A DNA stretch of 64,000 nucleotides from Prunus persica (lineage: Eukaryota; Streptophyta; Magnoliopsida; Rosales; Rosaceae): positions 24,866,600 to 24,930,599 of the forward strand of contig NC_034009.1 of assembly GCF_000346465.2 (NCBI RefSeq), read 5' to 3'. Below the pieces are notes generated by a model that saw only the letters and a list, made by a program, of their open reading frames with translations, made no database searches and was not told where the DNA came from. A program made the translations under genes and the position numbers. The number at the start of each line of letters is the position of its first letter. Within the stretch, counting starts at the first letter, position 1. This document shows positions 46,301 through 59,564 of this stretch, one piece after another.

Positions 46301-47427
46301 AACGGTATACCAGCACACTTTATGGCAATATCCTTTCCAATTGTTTCTAGATCTTTTGCAGTAGGAGCATTACCATACGGAAATGCTCTTTTCTTCAATA
46401 TGTCCCAACAATCATCAAGAGATAGACCTCCCAAAACATACATTGGAAGTACTTTTTTCGTGATTGATGCAACACTGGCACTGCGCGTAGTGACAATAAC
46501 GACGCTTCCCTGGGCACTATGAAGTTTTGACACACAAGTCATCAATTTGCTCCATTTTTGAGGATCTTCGTTCCAGACGTCATCAAGCACGAGAAAATAT
46601 CTCTTCTCTTTCAATTCTTCTACTAGGTTTTGAAGCAATGCATCTTGGCGTTGTATCCCAGCCTTTGTTGGGTTAAGATATTCTAATATCCAACTTAAAA
46701 TCGAATTGACCTGAAAAGTGTTAGATACACATACCCATATTTTTTTATCAAAATGTCTACCAATAGAATCATCATTGAATACTGACTTAGCCAAAGTTGT
46801 CTTCCCTAGGCCTCCCATTCCTACAATGGGCATTACTGAAAGATTTTCTTGATCCAAGTTGGAGTTAGTCAAGATTGTAATTATCTTTGACAGATCCTCC
46901 TTCCTTCCAACCACGATTTCATCTTCATCAAAGAATGAGTTGGTTTCTCTATCCCCTGCAATCCCTCGAGGGGTTGCATCTATTTTCTTGGCAACTAGTC
47001 CAATGAAAGATGCCTCAGATTTGAGATATACCAAAGAGTCCTTGATGTCCTTGATTTTATGTGCCATGTTTCGACGAAACCAGGAGTTTGAAAGGAATTT
47101 GCTTAGCTTTTTCCTCTTTTGGTTTGGCAGTTCTACTTGCCTGCGGAGATCTTCATAGTTGATTTCATCCAAGACATTGTCAGCATCATCAGCTATGTCC
47201 TTCAGTTTCCTCACCCAGTCCTCCACTGCCTTGCCCCGTTGCTGTGGCTGGTGGGCAACATCGCCTAAGAACTCTTGAATCTCGAGTAACGATTGACGAA
47301 GCTTTGTTAGTTTCTTTTTGAATCCCCGGAACAGACTTATTTCTCGAGCAGCAAGTGAAGCCAGCTTGTTCAGTATTCCCTCGACAGGAAAAGTATAGAG
47401 AACTTCTAACACCTTTCCAGCTTCCAT
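43355..47427 (-). CDS. CC-NBS-LRR (CNL) disease-resistance protein
   Basis: Two exons, 47427-46291 (379 codons) and 45592-43355 (746 codons with stop), are joined at a phase-0 GT-AG intron (AAG|GTACGT; CAACAG|GTTTTG), giving 1,124 aa. The N-terminal coiled coil (about 1-150) has an EDVID-like stretch VEDWVRKLKDIADDADNVLDE. NB-ARC motifs follow: P-loop GMGGLGKTT at about 200, kinase-2 YFLVLDDVW at about 278, RNBS-B VVIVTTRSA, GIPLTAK at about 372, and MHD in KMHDLVHDLAK at about 500. About 20 LRRs fill the rest. This is the RGA/R1-like CNL class that senses pathogen effectors and triggers immunity in the cytoplasm. The intron inside the NB-ARC, between GLPL and MHD, is notable. No frameshift is seen; a truncated copy of its 3' end lies downstream. 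The specific pathogen recognised cannot be told. Confidence 0.93.
45593..46290 (-). other. NLR intron interrupting the NB-ARC
   Basis: AT-rich 698-bp intron between the GLPL motif and the ARC2 region. A 61-codon plus-strand frame at 45749-45934 is low-complexity and not supported. Confidence 0.85.
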
Positions 47428-49600
47428 ACTCGCGCGAGACAGAGATGAGAGAGCAGAGAATGCAAAGATAGCTAAGGAAACCAGATGATTGAAGACGCAC
47501 GTACAGTGTTTGAGTGTTTGAGTGTTTCTCTCTCCCCCGTTGATCGTAAAATGTGCTTTAAAATTTGAATGACATATTTAAATACATTTCAGAGGTAACA
47601 GTCACCTTCTTTTTCATTATTAGTTTACTTTCGATGGCTTTTATTTAACAAATTTCATGCCTTTATCTCTAGACTTCAGGGAAAGAAAAAACGATGCTTT
47701 TTAAAGCTTCTGTCGATTCCACAAACGCAAGGCATCTTCCATTATAAAGAAATCACTAAAGTTGTCAGGCCTTGCTTTTTGGTGTCGTGCTTACAACATC
47801 TCAGATTTGAAGAAAGAATGCTTTATTCGGAAGAGATAGCGGTTAAGTATTAGATAATGAATGCAATCCAACGGTTAAGATTAGAAATATGTAAATAATC
47901 ATTAACATAAAATATTTATTAAAGAATCTCCGGTGATTTTAATAATGTGTAAAGCAATCCCAGCAGAATTTCTTTATTGATTAGAGTATATCCTTTGAAC
48001 TTTAATAAAGTGTTTTTATACTTTATTGTTGGATGAGATTCCCATTGGTAAATGACATGCTATCCATTGAGACTCGCCAATGTTGGTGAAATTTTGTCCT
48101 GTAACTTTAGGAACAGATGCCTCTGTTCTGTGTGATCATACGCAACCATGCAAAGAGTCCATGACCAGTGCCAGGAATGCACTGAGGACGTGAACTAAAA
48201 ATCAATTAATAACTGCAAATAGACAGTTCTTCAACAAATTAGGCTGCTCCTGCAAGTGAAGATAAGAATGCATATTGGGCTGCTCTCCAACTCCAAGTCG
48301 AAAGAGTGATCTCAGGTTGCATTGCATTTGTCTCCCTTCCCTTATGCGCTATTTCTCTTCCAACCCAGGTGTAATGTAAAGATTATTGCCAGCCCCCAAT
48401 TGCATTGCATTTGTCTCCCTTCCCTTATGCGCTAGTATGCCCTAATGACGCAGCACAAGCAAATAGGTTTTCAATCAAAAACCCTAAAGAACAAGAATCC
48501 ACCAGGAAATTATAGAGAAATTCAAATGCACTCACATATTCTACTTTGTTGAATTTGCCAACTGATAATTTGAGTCTAAGGAGTGTTTGATAGAGAACCT
48601 GCGGATACCGAGAAGCAGCATGGCCTTTGTAATCAATCATATATTTATAAGACTGTCAAACAAAACTAACAATGTGAAATTAAGGACTCAAAAGCAACTG
48701 TCTGCTGATCTGAAAAGCTGGCATGAAATCTTGGAAGAGCTGAATTATCCTCCCCTGTTCTCTAAGTAGTAATTTGTCTTCTGCGTTACTTAACACATAA
48801 TTTTCATCGAAATTCAAAAGTGTTATTCCAAAAAGACTGTAATAGCAGAGTGTTATGTTTAAAGCAATTAATTTTAATGGCTGAGAATTCATATCTTCCC
48901 ACAATGACTGAAACATATATACGGATGCAAATTAGACGTCGTGGGGTTGGGTGAATATTGAGGGTTCCGAAGGTTTCCTTCTCTTTTTGACTACTTTTTT
49001 TTCTCTCTAAATGTTATTTAATATATTTTTAAAAATAACATTTAAATTATTTGAAAAGAAAATAATAATTTGCTTTTTTTTTTTTTTTTTTTTTTAAAAA
49101 AACCATGAATCATAATTAAGATAATACAGAAATATTCAAAGTGAAACCAATGATGAAATTCTAGAATCGTTCTTTACTTTGTTTTCAACCAGCTATATAA
49201 TTGAATATCACGTCATGAAATTATGTACTTAACTGTTCAATTAGTATATCATTGTACATCCAAATACTTACATAACCAACCCTTTTACCTGAAAGCCATA
49301 CCTGCAATCATGCGCATAGTACATATATCATATAATCACGCACGAATGGGTATATGGGAACACCATCAAATCCAAAGGCAGCAGGGGAAAGAGAAACTAG
49401 TTAACCACCTGCGTAGACAAGTCGGGCATGTGGCAAGGGATCCTGGCCAACCCTGTGCAGATAATAAGAGCATGGTGGTGAATAATATCCTATTAACTGT
49501 ACCACATGTTGGTACTGCACTAATCTCCATATAGATGTACCTCAAACATAATTCATCAATTCCAAGTACCACACATGTGGCCACATATTTGATACATCCT
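47428..49600. other. NLR promoter region and intergenic DNA
   Basis: The NLR leader and promoter occupy the left end; a palindromic TATTTAAATA at about 47577-47586 may act as its TATA region. Further right, 48048-48165, 48241-48301 and 48690-48890 are diverged duplicates of DNA at 39.9, 38.7 and 40.3 kb. At 48310-48340 and 48400-48430, GCATTGCATTTGTCTCCCTT is repeated. A poly(T) run is at 49074-49096. No gene recognised. Confidence 0.5.
48241..48301 (+). repeat. Dispersed duplicate, partner 38712-38775
   Basis: Contains GCATATTGGGCTGCTCTCCA and surroundings; see the partner for the shared reading frame. Confidence 0.6.
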
Positions 49601-49960
49601 CGCAGAACTCGGGGGACATGAGGTCAGCCGTAGATGCATTCCTCGCATAACTTAGGGGACCCATGGTCGGCCTGAGATGCATTCCTCGCAGAACCCAGGG
49701 AAATACACTCAACCCGAGAACACAAATCCTCGCACCACATTGTTCGGGCTTCCCCGATACTCGAGGGCAATGTCATACACGCGTAGACAAATCCGTCAAT
49801 TCCCCGCACAGGACTCAGGGAGATATACTCAACCTAAGAACGCAAAATAATCTGAAGGCAACCAGGATGTCCGTAGACATTAATATTTTCAAAGGCGGCA
49901 ATATTTCTGAAGGCAACCAGAATGTCCGTCGACATCAATATCTCCGAAGGCAACATAATC
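49600..49960. repeat. Degenerate short repeats (CCTCGCAGAAC and GAAGGCAACCAG types)
   Basis: Two interleaved families. CCTCGCA(G/T)AAC(T/C)..GGGGA-like units occur at about 49598, 49634, 49682 and 49727. CTGAAGGCAACCAG(G/A)ATGTCC units occur at about 49853 and 49909, with a third partial unit at 49945. A long open frame across them (49663-50232) is a by-product of the repeats. Confidence 0.6.
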
Positions 49961-49978
49961 CAACTATTATTCCATTTA

Positions 49979-50043
49979 ACACACACACACACACGCACAC
50001 ACACATATCGATTCCACACCTTCACACACACACACACACACAT
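49979..50043. repeat. Two (CA)n runs separated by a short spacer
   Basis: CA repeats at about 49979-50004 and 50025-50041. The unit ACACATATCGATTCCACACCTTC occurs after each run. Confidence 0.9.
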
Positions 50044-50189
50044 ATCGATTCCACACCTTCTAGTCGAATACTAAATAGGGTGAGTTTTAAACTTATTTCC
50101 TGTTTGATTAACTCTTTGAAGTATAAAACTATAAATCAAGTTATACTGGTCAATAAATTCCTGTCTGAAAAAATAATAATGGTTGCAGT

Positions 50190-52081
<1,892 letters not shown>

Positions 52082-52157
52082 GGCACGAGCTTAAACAGCT
52101 ATACCATAAAGTGTACAGTTCCATGGCATTGCAGAGTTGCATTTTATTCAAACTTTA

Positions 52158-54222
52158 TGTTTGGGTATATACGTGATTCTCATGTTTCTGCTATGCTTCA
52201 TTTTTGGACAGATTAAACTTATTTTTTTCGGCATGAATCATGCGAATGCATTTTGAAGAATACGGAAACTACAAGATCCTTTATATATGAAAACTGCCAG
52301 ATAGTTGTCTTATATGAAATGAATACAACTCAAACACAAGTTCCTCCCACCACATACAAATTATACAACATCCAATGGTAGCAAACACCAAGACGGAAAA
52401 GATCTTACTGATAAGATCAAGTCATCATTCTCTTTCCAACTAGTTTTTCTAACCAAATGTGAATAAAAGATTCACAGTTCCAAAAGTCAAGCAAACATGG
52501 ATATCGCCTCCCCTCTCCTTCCGCTACTGCTCATCCCATTCGTCATTCTTGTAGGACACTAGTGTGTCAACCTTGTGAATCTGCATGATCAGCAAACAAA
52601 AATATTGTCAGCAGCCATTTCCCTTTTTTTATGGTAAGAGATTTCTAAATGGATTAAATAAATGGGATTCAATTTCTGGAACTTGCCTTGGTGTCAAAGG
52701 AATGCAATTTCACAATTTGTGGATTTGCAATCAGTTTGGGGTCACTCTCGACCCAAGTGAATGGGACTGCAAGATCTTTATCCGTGTATGCCAAAACATC
52801 AAACACACCTAAAGCAAACAATAGAACAGAACTCATGAACCTGACAAACACCAATGTCAAAGAAATCCATTTTTTTCAATTGGATGAATGAGTGTGCTCT
52901 TACAGGCTTCTTCAAGGCACGGCAAGTAAGTAATGCTTGAAGCAATCTGCCTCATGATTGCTTGAATCTCCCTCATGATTTCCTTGTCACTCTTTTCCCT
53001 CGACTCCCTTCAATCAAACCAAACAAAACAGTGAGAAGAGATTAGAAAAGAATAGAAAAATTGATAACTGTATGCAACATGAGGGACACAGTTAAAAAAA
53101 AATCCAGAGTTGAATTGAATTACCCCTTCTCAACGACCTCATTGTCAGTCTCAATGCTGAAGTTCCACCTCTCTAGAACCTCATTAGTCGCCTTGCTCAG
53201 TATGACCAGAACAACTCTCTGTAACTTGCCAGATTCCAGCCATTCTTTACAAGATTGAAGAATATAAAATATCAGTCACCCAAGAACAACATATTTCAAT
53301 CAACCCATGTAATTGTATTTGGTGCAGAAAAATAAATCGTTTCATACTTTCAAAGTTGAGTTGTTAAATTAAGAATTAGACACAAACAGACCCGAAACGA
53401 TAAAACCCTAAATAGGTATTAGTTACCAGAAAGCTGAGCAGTTAGGTTGGCGATGAAGGATTTGAGGCCTTCATCTTGAGTAAGCAACATGGGCAGCCCA
53501 TATTTCTTCACCTTTACAAAGCTTTCTTCAGGATACACTCCTCGATTGTACAGAATGCTAAAAGAAAAAACCCATGATCCAACCACAATTAGTTTCAAGA
53601 TCCAAGAAGTAAATCGCCAAAAGGGGAAAAACCCCGAAAGATAACATAAAGAACAAGAACAAAGATCAAGATCCCGTGTGATCATTACCTGTTCGCTGAA
53701 TATCCTGAAAGAGGAATTGCAAAGAAATACGAAATACAGAGATCAGCGAAAGATTTCTTAGAAACCGAACAAAACCCAACGAAGACAAATGACAATCAAA
53801 TAAAACAGACAATAAAATTACCGAAGAACTCGCTGACGATAGCCGCGGAACCACGCAGAGTGATAATGTCTTTGGTCGCAGTTCTTGAAGCCATCACTAT
53901 GCACGTCCAAACCCAGTAACGATTCTATCCAATACCAATAGACAAGAAAGAAAGAAAAATTTGAACTTTCAGATAGAAAAGGGGTTTTTACGTTTCGTCG
54001 GATGAGGAGGCTGAAGAAATAGATTTGGGGATTGAGAAAATCAACGAAAGTAGTGCAATTGCAACGGCTAGTTTTTAAAAAATTTGGGCTCCATCAGGCG
54101 GACCCACGCAACGGTAACTTCTTTAAATTTGCACCATTTATACGGTATGAAAGTCGGGTCAGCGGCCCCTATTTGCTGCCACGTAGCAACGCTGAGACGA
54201 GATCATGTGTTGTCCGGTGAAA
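52158..54222. repeat. Segmental duplication copy B (partner 30505-33165)
   Basis: Direct-orientation duplicate of the MAD2 region. The left edge lies about 75 bp after the ABCC pseudogene's last exon; the right edge is near GTGTTGTCCGGTGA, after which the copies diverge. Confidence 0.92.
52524..53894 (-). CDS. MAD2: Mitotic spindle checkpoint protein MAD2 (copy B)
   Basis: The same seven-exon structure as copy A: 53894-53822, 53704-53689 (16 nt), 53557-53427, 53244-53124, 53007-52904, 52808-52687 and 52580-52524. Exon lengths are identical and it encodes 207 aa without stops or frameshifts. Visible differences from copy A are conservative (SFAKVKK/SFVKVKK, TTQLS/TAQLS, RQKSD/REKSD, CLDEAC/CLEEAC). 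The GC donor of the sixth intron and the microexon are retained, so splicing should be equivalent. Function is as for MAD2 (HORMA protein restraining APC/C-CDC20). It lies between the ABCC pseudogene and a 7-kb nested transposon that begins 452 bp upstream of its ATG, so its promoter environment differs from that of copy A. Intact coding suggests recent duplication or retained function; expression is unknown. Confidence 0.93.
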
Positions 54223-54345
54223 AGGAAAACGACATCTAGCGTTTGGTCAGATTAGACGAATACGACATCAAATAAATGGAACCCGTGCCTGTTTTTCTTT
54301 GTTGTATTTAAATTTCCTTCAACAGAATGATTCAATTATCACTAA
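54223..54345. other. Unique flank between MAD2-B duplicate and nested transposon
   Basis: About 120 bp with no recognised feature; ends with the TAA target site (54343-54345) of the PIF-type MITE. Confidence 0.5.
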
Positions 54346-54664
54346 GAGCAACTCTACCAATTTGTCTTTTATCATGGCAAGGGGGGGTTAGGGCAGCCAC
54401 TATTCACTTGAATAGTGGTTGTCCTTGCAAAAAGTCATTTCCGTTTCCACCTGTTGTCATGGCAAATGGCAATTATTATTCATTTTTTTATTTTTTTCAC
54501 AAATTTTTTTACCTCAATAATTAATTTGGATAATATTTTCTGATAAGATTTTCGGGTTCCTACGTGTCTATACTATTCATATCTCATAATCGGATAAAAT
54601 TTTCAGTTTTAAATTTCAGATAAATTTAAAAAAAAATTGGCTGGTATTTATAGAAAAAAATTCA

Positions 54665-55211
54665 TGTTATAAAATGAACTGGTATATGTGCGAATATTGA
54701 GCTGCACGTAAAGTAGATGAGACACAGTATTTAACGAAGTTCGGCTATGCCTACATCCCCGGAGAGCAGCAGCAGTAACTTTTCCACTATGTAAAATAAT
54801 AGGGCTACAACTTTGTGTTTACAATATGTATGGCTCACTCAATTTTCTCTCTTGGAGAATTTCTCTCTTGCTCTCTTTCCTCTCAACTCACTCACCCTCA
54901 TTCTTCCTTCTCTTCCTCTTCTATATGTGTAAACTTCTCTTGATGGAGGTATCTATTTATAGGCCTAAGACATTGGTTGTTCACCTCACAATATAATTGG
55001 TGGACAACATCATTAATATTCTTCAATCAACAACATCATTAATATTCTCCAATCAACAACATCATTAATATTCTTCAATCAACAACATCATTAATATTCT
55101 TCAATCAATTGGGTAGTGGTTTGGTTTGGTGGGTGTGTGGTTAGGTTTAGTGGGTGTTAGTTGGCTATGTGGGCTTCACCTATTCTTCTTTACTTATTCT
55201 TCTTTACAACA
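54665..55211 (-). repeat. 3' LTR of the retrotransposon
   Basis: On the plus strand it begins TGTTATAAAATGAACTGG and ends CTTCTTTACAACA. It includes four 26-bp tandem units (CAACATCATTAATATTCTTC type) at about 55002-55107. Being on the minus strand, this LTR faces MAD2-B. Confidence 0.95.
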
Positions 55212-55220
55212 CTCCCCCTT
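55212..55220 (-). other. Polypurine tract
   Basis: AAGGGGGAG on the minus strand directly abutting the 3' LTR; in LTR retrotransposons the polypurine tract primes plus-strand DNA synthesis. Fixes the orientation of the element. Confidence 0.8.
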
Positions 55221-57770
55221 GGAGACCACATGTCCCTAGATTGGTTGCCTCATTAAAACCTTGCTTGGAGAAAAACCCAGTGAGGTAGAAAACTGATGGA
55301 AAGAAGAAAAAAGAGTACAGCAATCTGTATAGCATACTTCTGGATGCTCCCCCTGATTAATATCTCCCCCTGATGTCTTCATGACTATCTTTTGGAGTGA
55401 GAATCTTTCGGAGTGAGTGGAGGATATAGCCATTAATAATTCTCGTAGTTGAGTAAGTAAATATATTTCCAGTGAGCTATCTCTATGTAAATCATAGAAA
55501 TTTTCAAAGTCCGCGTTTCTAACAAAACTTGGGCTATTTGTAAGTTCACTTGAAAGAATATGCCCGTACATGGTGTTATGCGGAGATAACATCAAATATA
55601 CCTCACATCATCCCAAAATGATGGTGATGGAGTTGAGCCCTATCTGGAAAATATGATGTCCGGTCCAATATACTTCCGGAAAATCATTAAAGTGTCCAAC
55701 AGATAATCCTCATAAAAATGCTTCAATACTTTCTTAGTATAAGCAAGAATCTCGTTGGCATAATGCTCAATCCTTAAGTCGAGACAAATATTTCGTGAAT
55801 TCTGCAGAAGCTTTAATGTGTTGCAATCACATTATAATCAATGTACTCACTGAGGTAATTTATGCATATTAATATTGAGTACAAATTTTGTGCTTCAAGC
55901 ACATGTCCTTTAGGGACTTGCTTTATGCAATGTCAATCCTCTCAACGGATTTTGTTTAAAAGGGATTAAACTTTATGACACATTATATAGCTTTAACCCA
56001 GCTATTTATACATCTTTAGGAAATCGCTTCTGGCGATATGCTCCGTGCATTTAATAACCCTTAAAGATAATATGTTGGTCTCCGTAATTGTGTAATAAGG
56101 GGGGGCACAATTGAATCTGTAAATATGGAGAAAAACCCAACATTCCTTATTTCTGCCAAAAACAGTGTGTCATACAAAGCAGGTATATTCCCTTTTATTC
56201 CGAACACCCAAGTATAAATTTCAGTATTAACATCTTTTGGGATTCGTACTGTGGGTTTGTTCTTTCACGTTCATTCTCATCTATAATGGAATTACCTCAT
56301 TCCATTTTGGCCAATAATATTGTTGACATTTAATAATTGAACGTGGTTCCAATCAACACAGCCCATTGATGATTTGAGTAGCTACTCCAAAATAAAAAAA
56401 AATTGTCATTCATCAATTCATGATCCCACCATTCTCATGTGCATGCGCATGCATCAATTATAAGCATTTATTTGCCTTTGGGTACCCAAGCCACTTCATG
56501 GGGCTTTTATTATGTGAGAATGTGGATTATAACCTCCATTGGAGCGTTATTTAGCAGTAGGGCGTTGATAATCTCCATTTAGGGAGTTGGAACATTTAGA
56601 ACCCATATATCTGTCATACTGAAGGCATGCCACAGATTAATACATTCATGTCAATTAATTGCTGGGACCTTAACCCATATTATGGGACTTTAACCCATAT
56701 AATTTACTACGCATTAGGCATGCATAATATCAATATTGACATGTCAAAGGATTGTCCTTTCGGGACTTCAATCCACATCATTTGCTACGCAACAGGCGTG
56801 CATCATATTGATCACTGCTATACCCATATTCTATTCTTATGGGACTTTAATCTGTGCAGTGTATTATCAATGTATCCAACTTGCAATCTGTAAAATTTGC
56901 ATTAATAATTCATGGATACATACAAGCCATTCTTTTGGAACAGACTTATCTCCCCATTTGGTTACCTTTCAAGATAAAATATCAAATAAGTATATAAGCA
57001 TAAAAATAATACAAGTATTGCTTACATCCTTAGGTGGGAGAAATTTTTCTCAAGTATCATTCAAGCTCGTATCGGCCCAGTAAATATAACGTAGCGCTTG
57101 ATGATCTAGTTTTATCCTGCAAGAGCAAAATCACAACTCTTTTCTCTGTCAAAAAATAAATAACCCTCAGAGAGTTACAAAAAGAGAAAAAATGCAAAAA
57201 AAATAAAATTGTGATATTGATTGCAAGAGAAGGTAAGCAATCAGGGAAGGAAGCTGGTGGGAGCAGACAATAAGCTTTCATATCTCCTAGTCTAGAAGGA
57301 CTTCCGGAGATTAGAGCATAAGATCGCCTTCACAGTTTCCTGATGTAGCGGAAACGTGATCAGGGATAGTCTTGCTTCCTGAATGGATGATCAGAGATAG
57401 TCTTGCTTCTCGGGCATATTGAGTGCTCACTGATAAGAAAAATAAGTAGATATCGCATCACTAGGTTTGGAGTAAACTGGATGTCTTCTGCAAAGAAAAT
57501 TTCGTTAGTAACACATTTATACACAAATACAATGAATAGGTAGAACCGGTGAATTTCAAATTAACCATAGGAAAATTGCGAGATTCTCGGGATACTTTTG
57601 AAAAAGTAGCTCCGTGAAATCCGTAAAGCAAGATCGGCTTTTGACGAAAATAATACTTTGAAAACGCCGAAAGTGCCGACAAACATTAATAGAGGCCACG
57701 TGAAGTTTTGGAATCTGGGAAAGAAAAAGAGAATATGGGGATCTGAGATAATATTGGGATCCTGGAAACT
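55221..57770 (-). other. Retrotransposon interior, no protein recognised
   Basis: Minus-strand frames are short (longest 119 codons at 55595-55236) and show no integrase, reverse transcriptase or RNase H motif. Local repeats such as GGGACTTTAACCCATAT(T/A) occur near 56665-56700. Probably degenerate or never coding. Confidence 0.55.
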
Positions 57771-57898
57771 GTAGCCATATTTCCTCCTATAGATATTGCC
57801 TTTGCAAAACTTGATTGGAGCAACTGCGTTTCAACTTAACTTTCTTCATTTTCTGAAACTTTAGTTTTCTTAAGACTTTCTTCGAAACCTTCTTAAAA

Positions 57899-58450
57899 AT
57901 GGCTTCCTCTTCTTCCTGCCCAAATTATTTCAATTTAAATGATACTCCCACAACAACCAGTGACGCCCAAGTTTGGCGTCCATCCTTTGTATCCAAAAAT
58001 CGTCATCTCACAGTTAATGATTCTGTGATGATGAATGATGCTACTACTGTCATAGTAGCTAGGAATTTCATTATTCCAATGGATGAAATGTTGTTGACAG
58101 GGAGATCAGAGGAAGAGGCTATTGATGACTCGATGGCTTTTAGCATTCAGAGTGCTGCTTCTGTTTCTAACATGGCTGATCGTTTGTGTGCTAGAGCAAA
58201 CGAGGTTCAGATTTTAACAACTGAAAATTCGTCTCTCCAAAGAATGCTTCATGAGTCTCAACAGGAGGTTGAGAAACTTAAAGGAGAGAATAATGCCTTG
58301 TTGAAACTGGTGAGTTCGTACTCTGTTGATACACTGAGAAGGCTAGACATGCTGCAGGTCTCCAATGAAAGAATTTTGGGAGACCACGAGAGGCTCATGG
58401 CTAAGCTTAAGAGGCGTCGTCCTCTTCCTTCAGAGGCTTCCAGAACATAA
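57899..58450 (+). CDS. Antisense ORF inside the retrotransposon: 183-aa coiled-coil protein
   Basis: A clean ATG-to-TAA frame runs opposite to the element's transcription direction. It begins MASSSSCPNYFNLNDTPTTT. The first 90 residues are Ser/Thr/Asp-rich without a recognised domain. From about residue 90 to 170 heptad-like Leu/Ile spacing (NEVQILTTENSSLQRMLHES; VEKLKGENNALLKL) predicts a coiled coil, and a basic KLKRRRP near the C-terminus could be a nuclear signal. Upstream, CTATAGATATT at about 57787 followed by a pyrimidine-rich leader looks like a core promoter. Downstream, CCTGCACCTTCATTGCAGG (about 58474-58492) can form a hairpin. I do not recognise the family. Antisense ORFs are known in some plant LTR elements, chiefly Tat-lineage Gypsy; the role is unknown. 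A captured host gene fragment is an alternative. Confidence 0.6.
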   Translation: MASSSSCPNYFNLNDTPTTTSDAQVWRPSFVSKNRHLTVNDSVMMNDATTVIVARNFIIPMDEMLLTGRSEEEAIDDSMAFSIQSAASVSNMADRLCARANEVQILTTENSSLQRMLHESQQEVEKLKGENNALLKLVSSYSVDTLRRLDMLQVSNERILGDHERLMAKLKRRRPLPSEASRT

Positions 58451-59560
58451 TGTATTTTTATAGATTTTACAGGGCCTGCACCTTCATTGCAGGTGGAAAA
58501 ATCTATCTGTTGTATGTTCCTGTTATAATAATTGCGCACATTCTTAAACTTGCACTTGTGGTTTTTACGTCTTTTCAAAATGACGGTTTGGAACCTTGTG
58601 CCTTATAGGTTCAAATAACCACATCGACTCTCCCAAATTTCATATTTCAACGTATGGAACTTTTGGCCTGGGCTAAACGCAAAACTCAGAATTTATTCAC
58701 CCTTTTCAAATAGACATGAAATATGAATTGAGTAAAAGCCACGCTAATATCTTATATATTTGGGTTCATGAGCTTCTGGCCCAGATATAACAAAATGTGA
58801 GGGGAGCCTCAATTCATCATTCTCTTATGCCAAAGAAATATGTGGCGTACCACAATTTGCAATAATACCTCAAGGGTTGTCCATTTAATTGTTGAAACTT
58901 CAGGTTCTCAACACTGTTAGATTTTGAACCTCAAGCCAAAATCACATGTTCTCATGGTATGGACATTCAATCCCCTTAGATTTTGAACTTCGGGTCAAAA
59001 TCACATATTCTCATGGTATGGACATTTTTACAATTTTCTGTACATATTTCTGGACTTCAAGCCCTTACATAATTGTCCATGTTTTGAGGAACTTCTGGCA
59101 TCTCATTTAATTGCTCATCCATGAGTTTAAGGAACTGCAGGTTCTCTTTTTTGAATAGTGATGGTTTACCCAAAATGATTAATATTTATGTATACGTCAC
59201 TATTCATATATCCGGTACTATTCATCAAGTCATGAATACGTATCTATTCATGTGTACAATACATTTTCCAGTACAGTTATCATCCATGTGTACGGCATTA
59301 TGAACCAATACGGTACTGTTACATCATTAAGGAACCCCAGGTCCTTATTTACATGTCAGGGATCAAGGACCCTCAAGTCCAATTACATGTTTACAAATAT
59401 AGTACCGGAGAGACTGCCAGCTCTCATATTAACATCATCATCAAGAATCTTCAAGTCCTGATGTAATTGTATGATGAGGATCAAGGAACTTCTGGTCCTG
59501 ATCTGCATACTGTAAAAAACTCATCATACAGCACAATTAATCCATAAAATAAATTACTGG
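58451..59560. other. Retrotransposon interior, no gene seen
   Basis: Contains a repeated segment with TTAGATTTTGAAC and AAAATCACAT(G/A)TTCTCATGG (about 58918-58960 and 58976-59020). No coding region recognised. Confidence 0.5.
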
Positions 59561-59564
59561 TAAA

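Noticed and set aside
52524..53894. MAD2-B as a processed pseudogene
   Set aside because: It retains all introns and flanking non-coding DNA and an intact frame, so it is a DNA-level duplicate.
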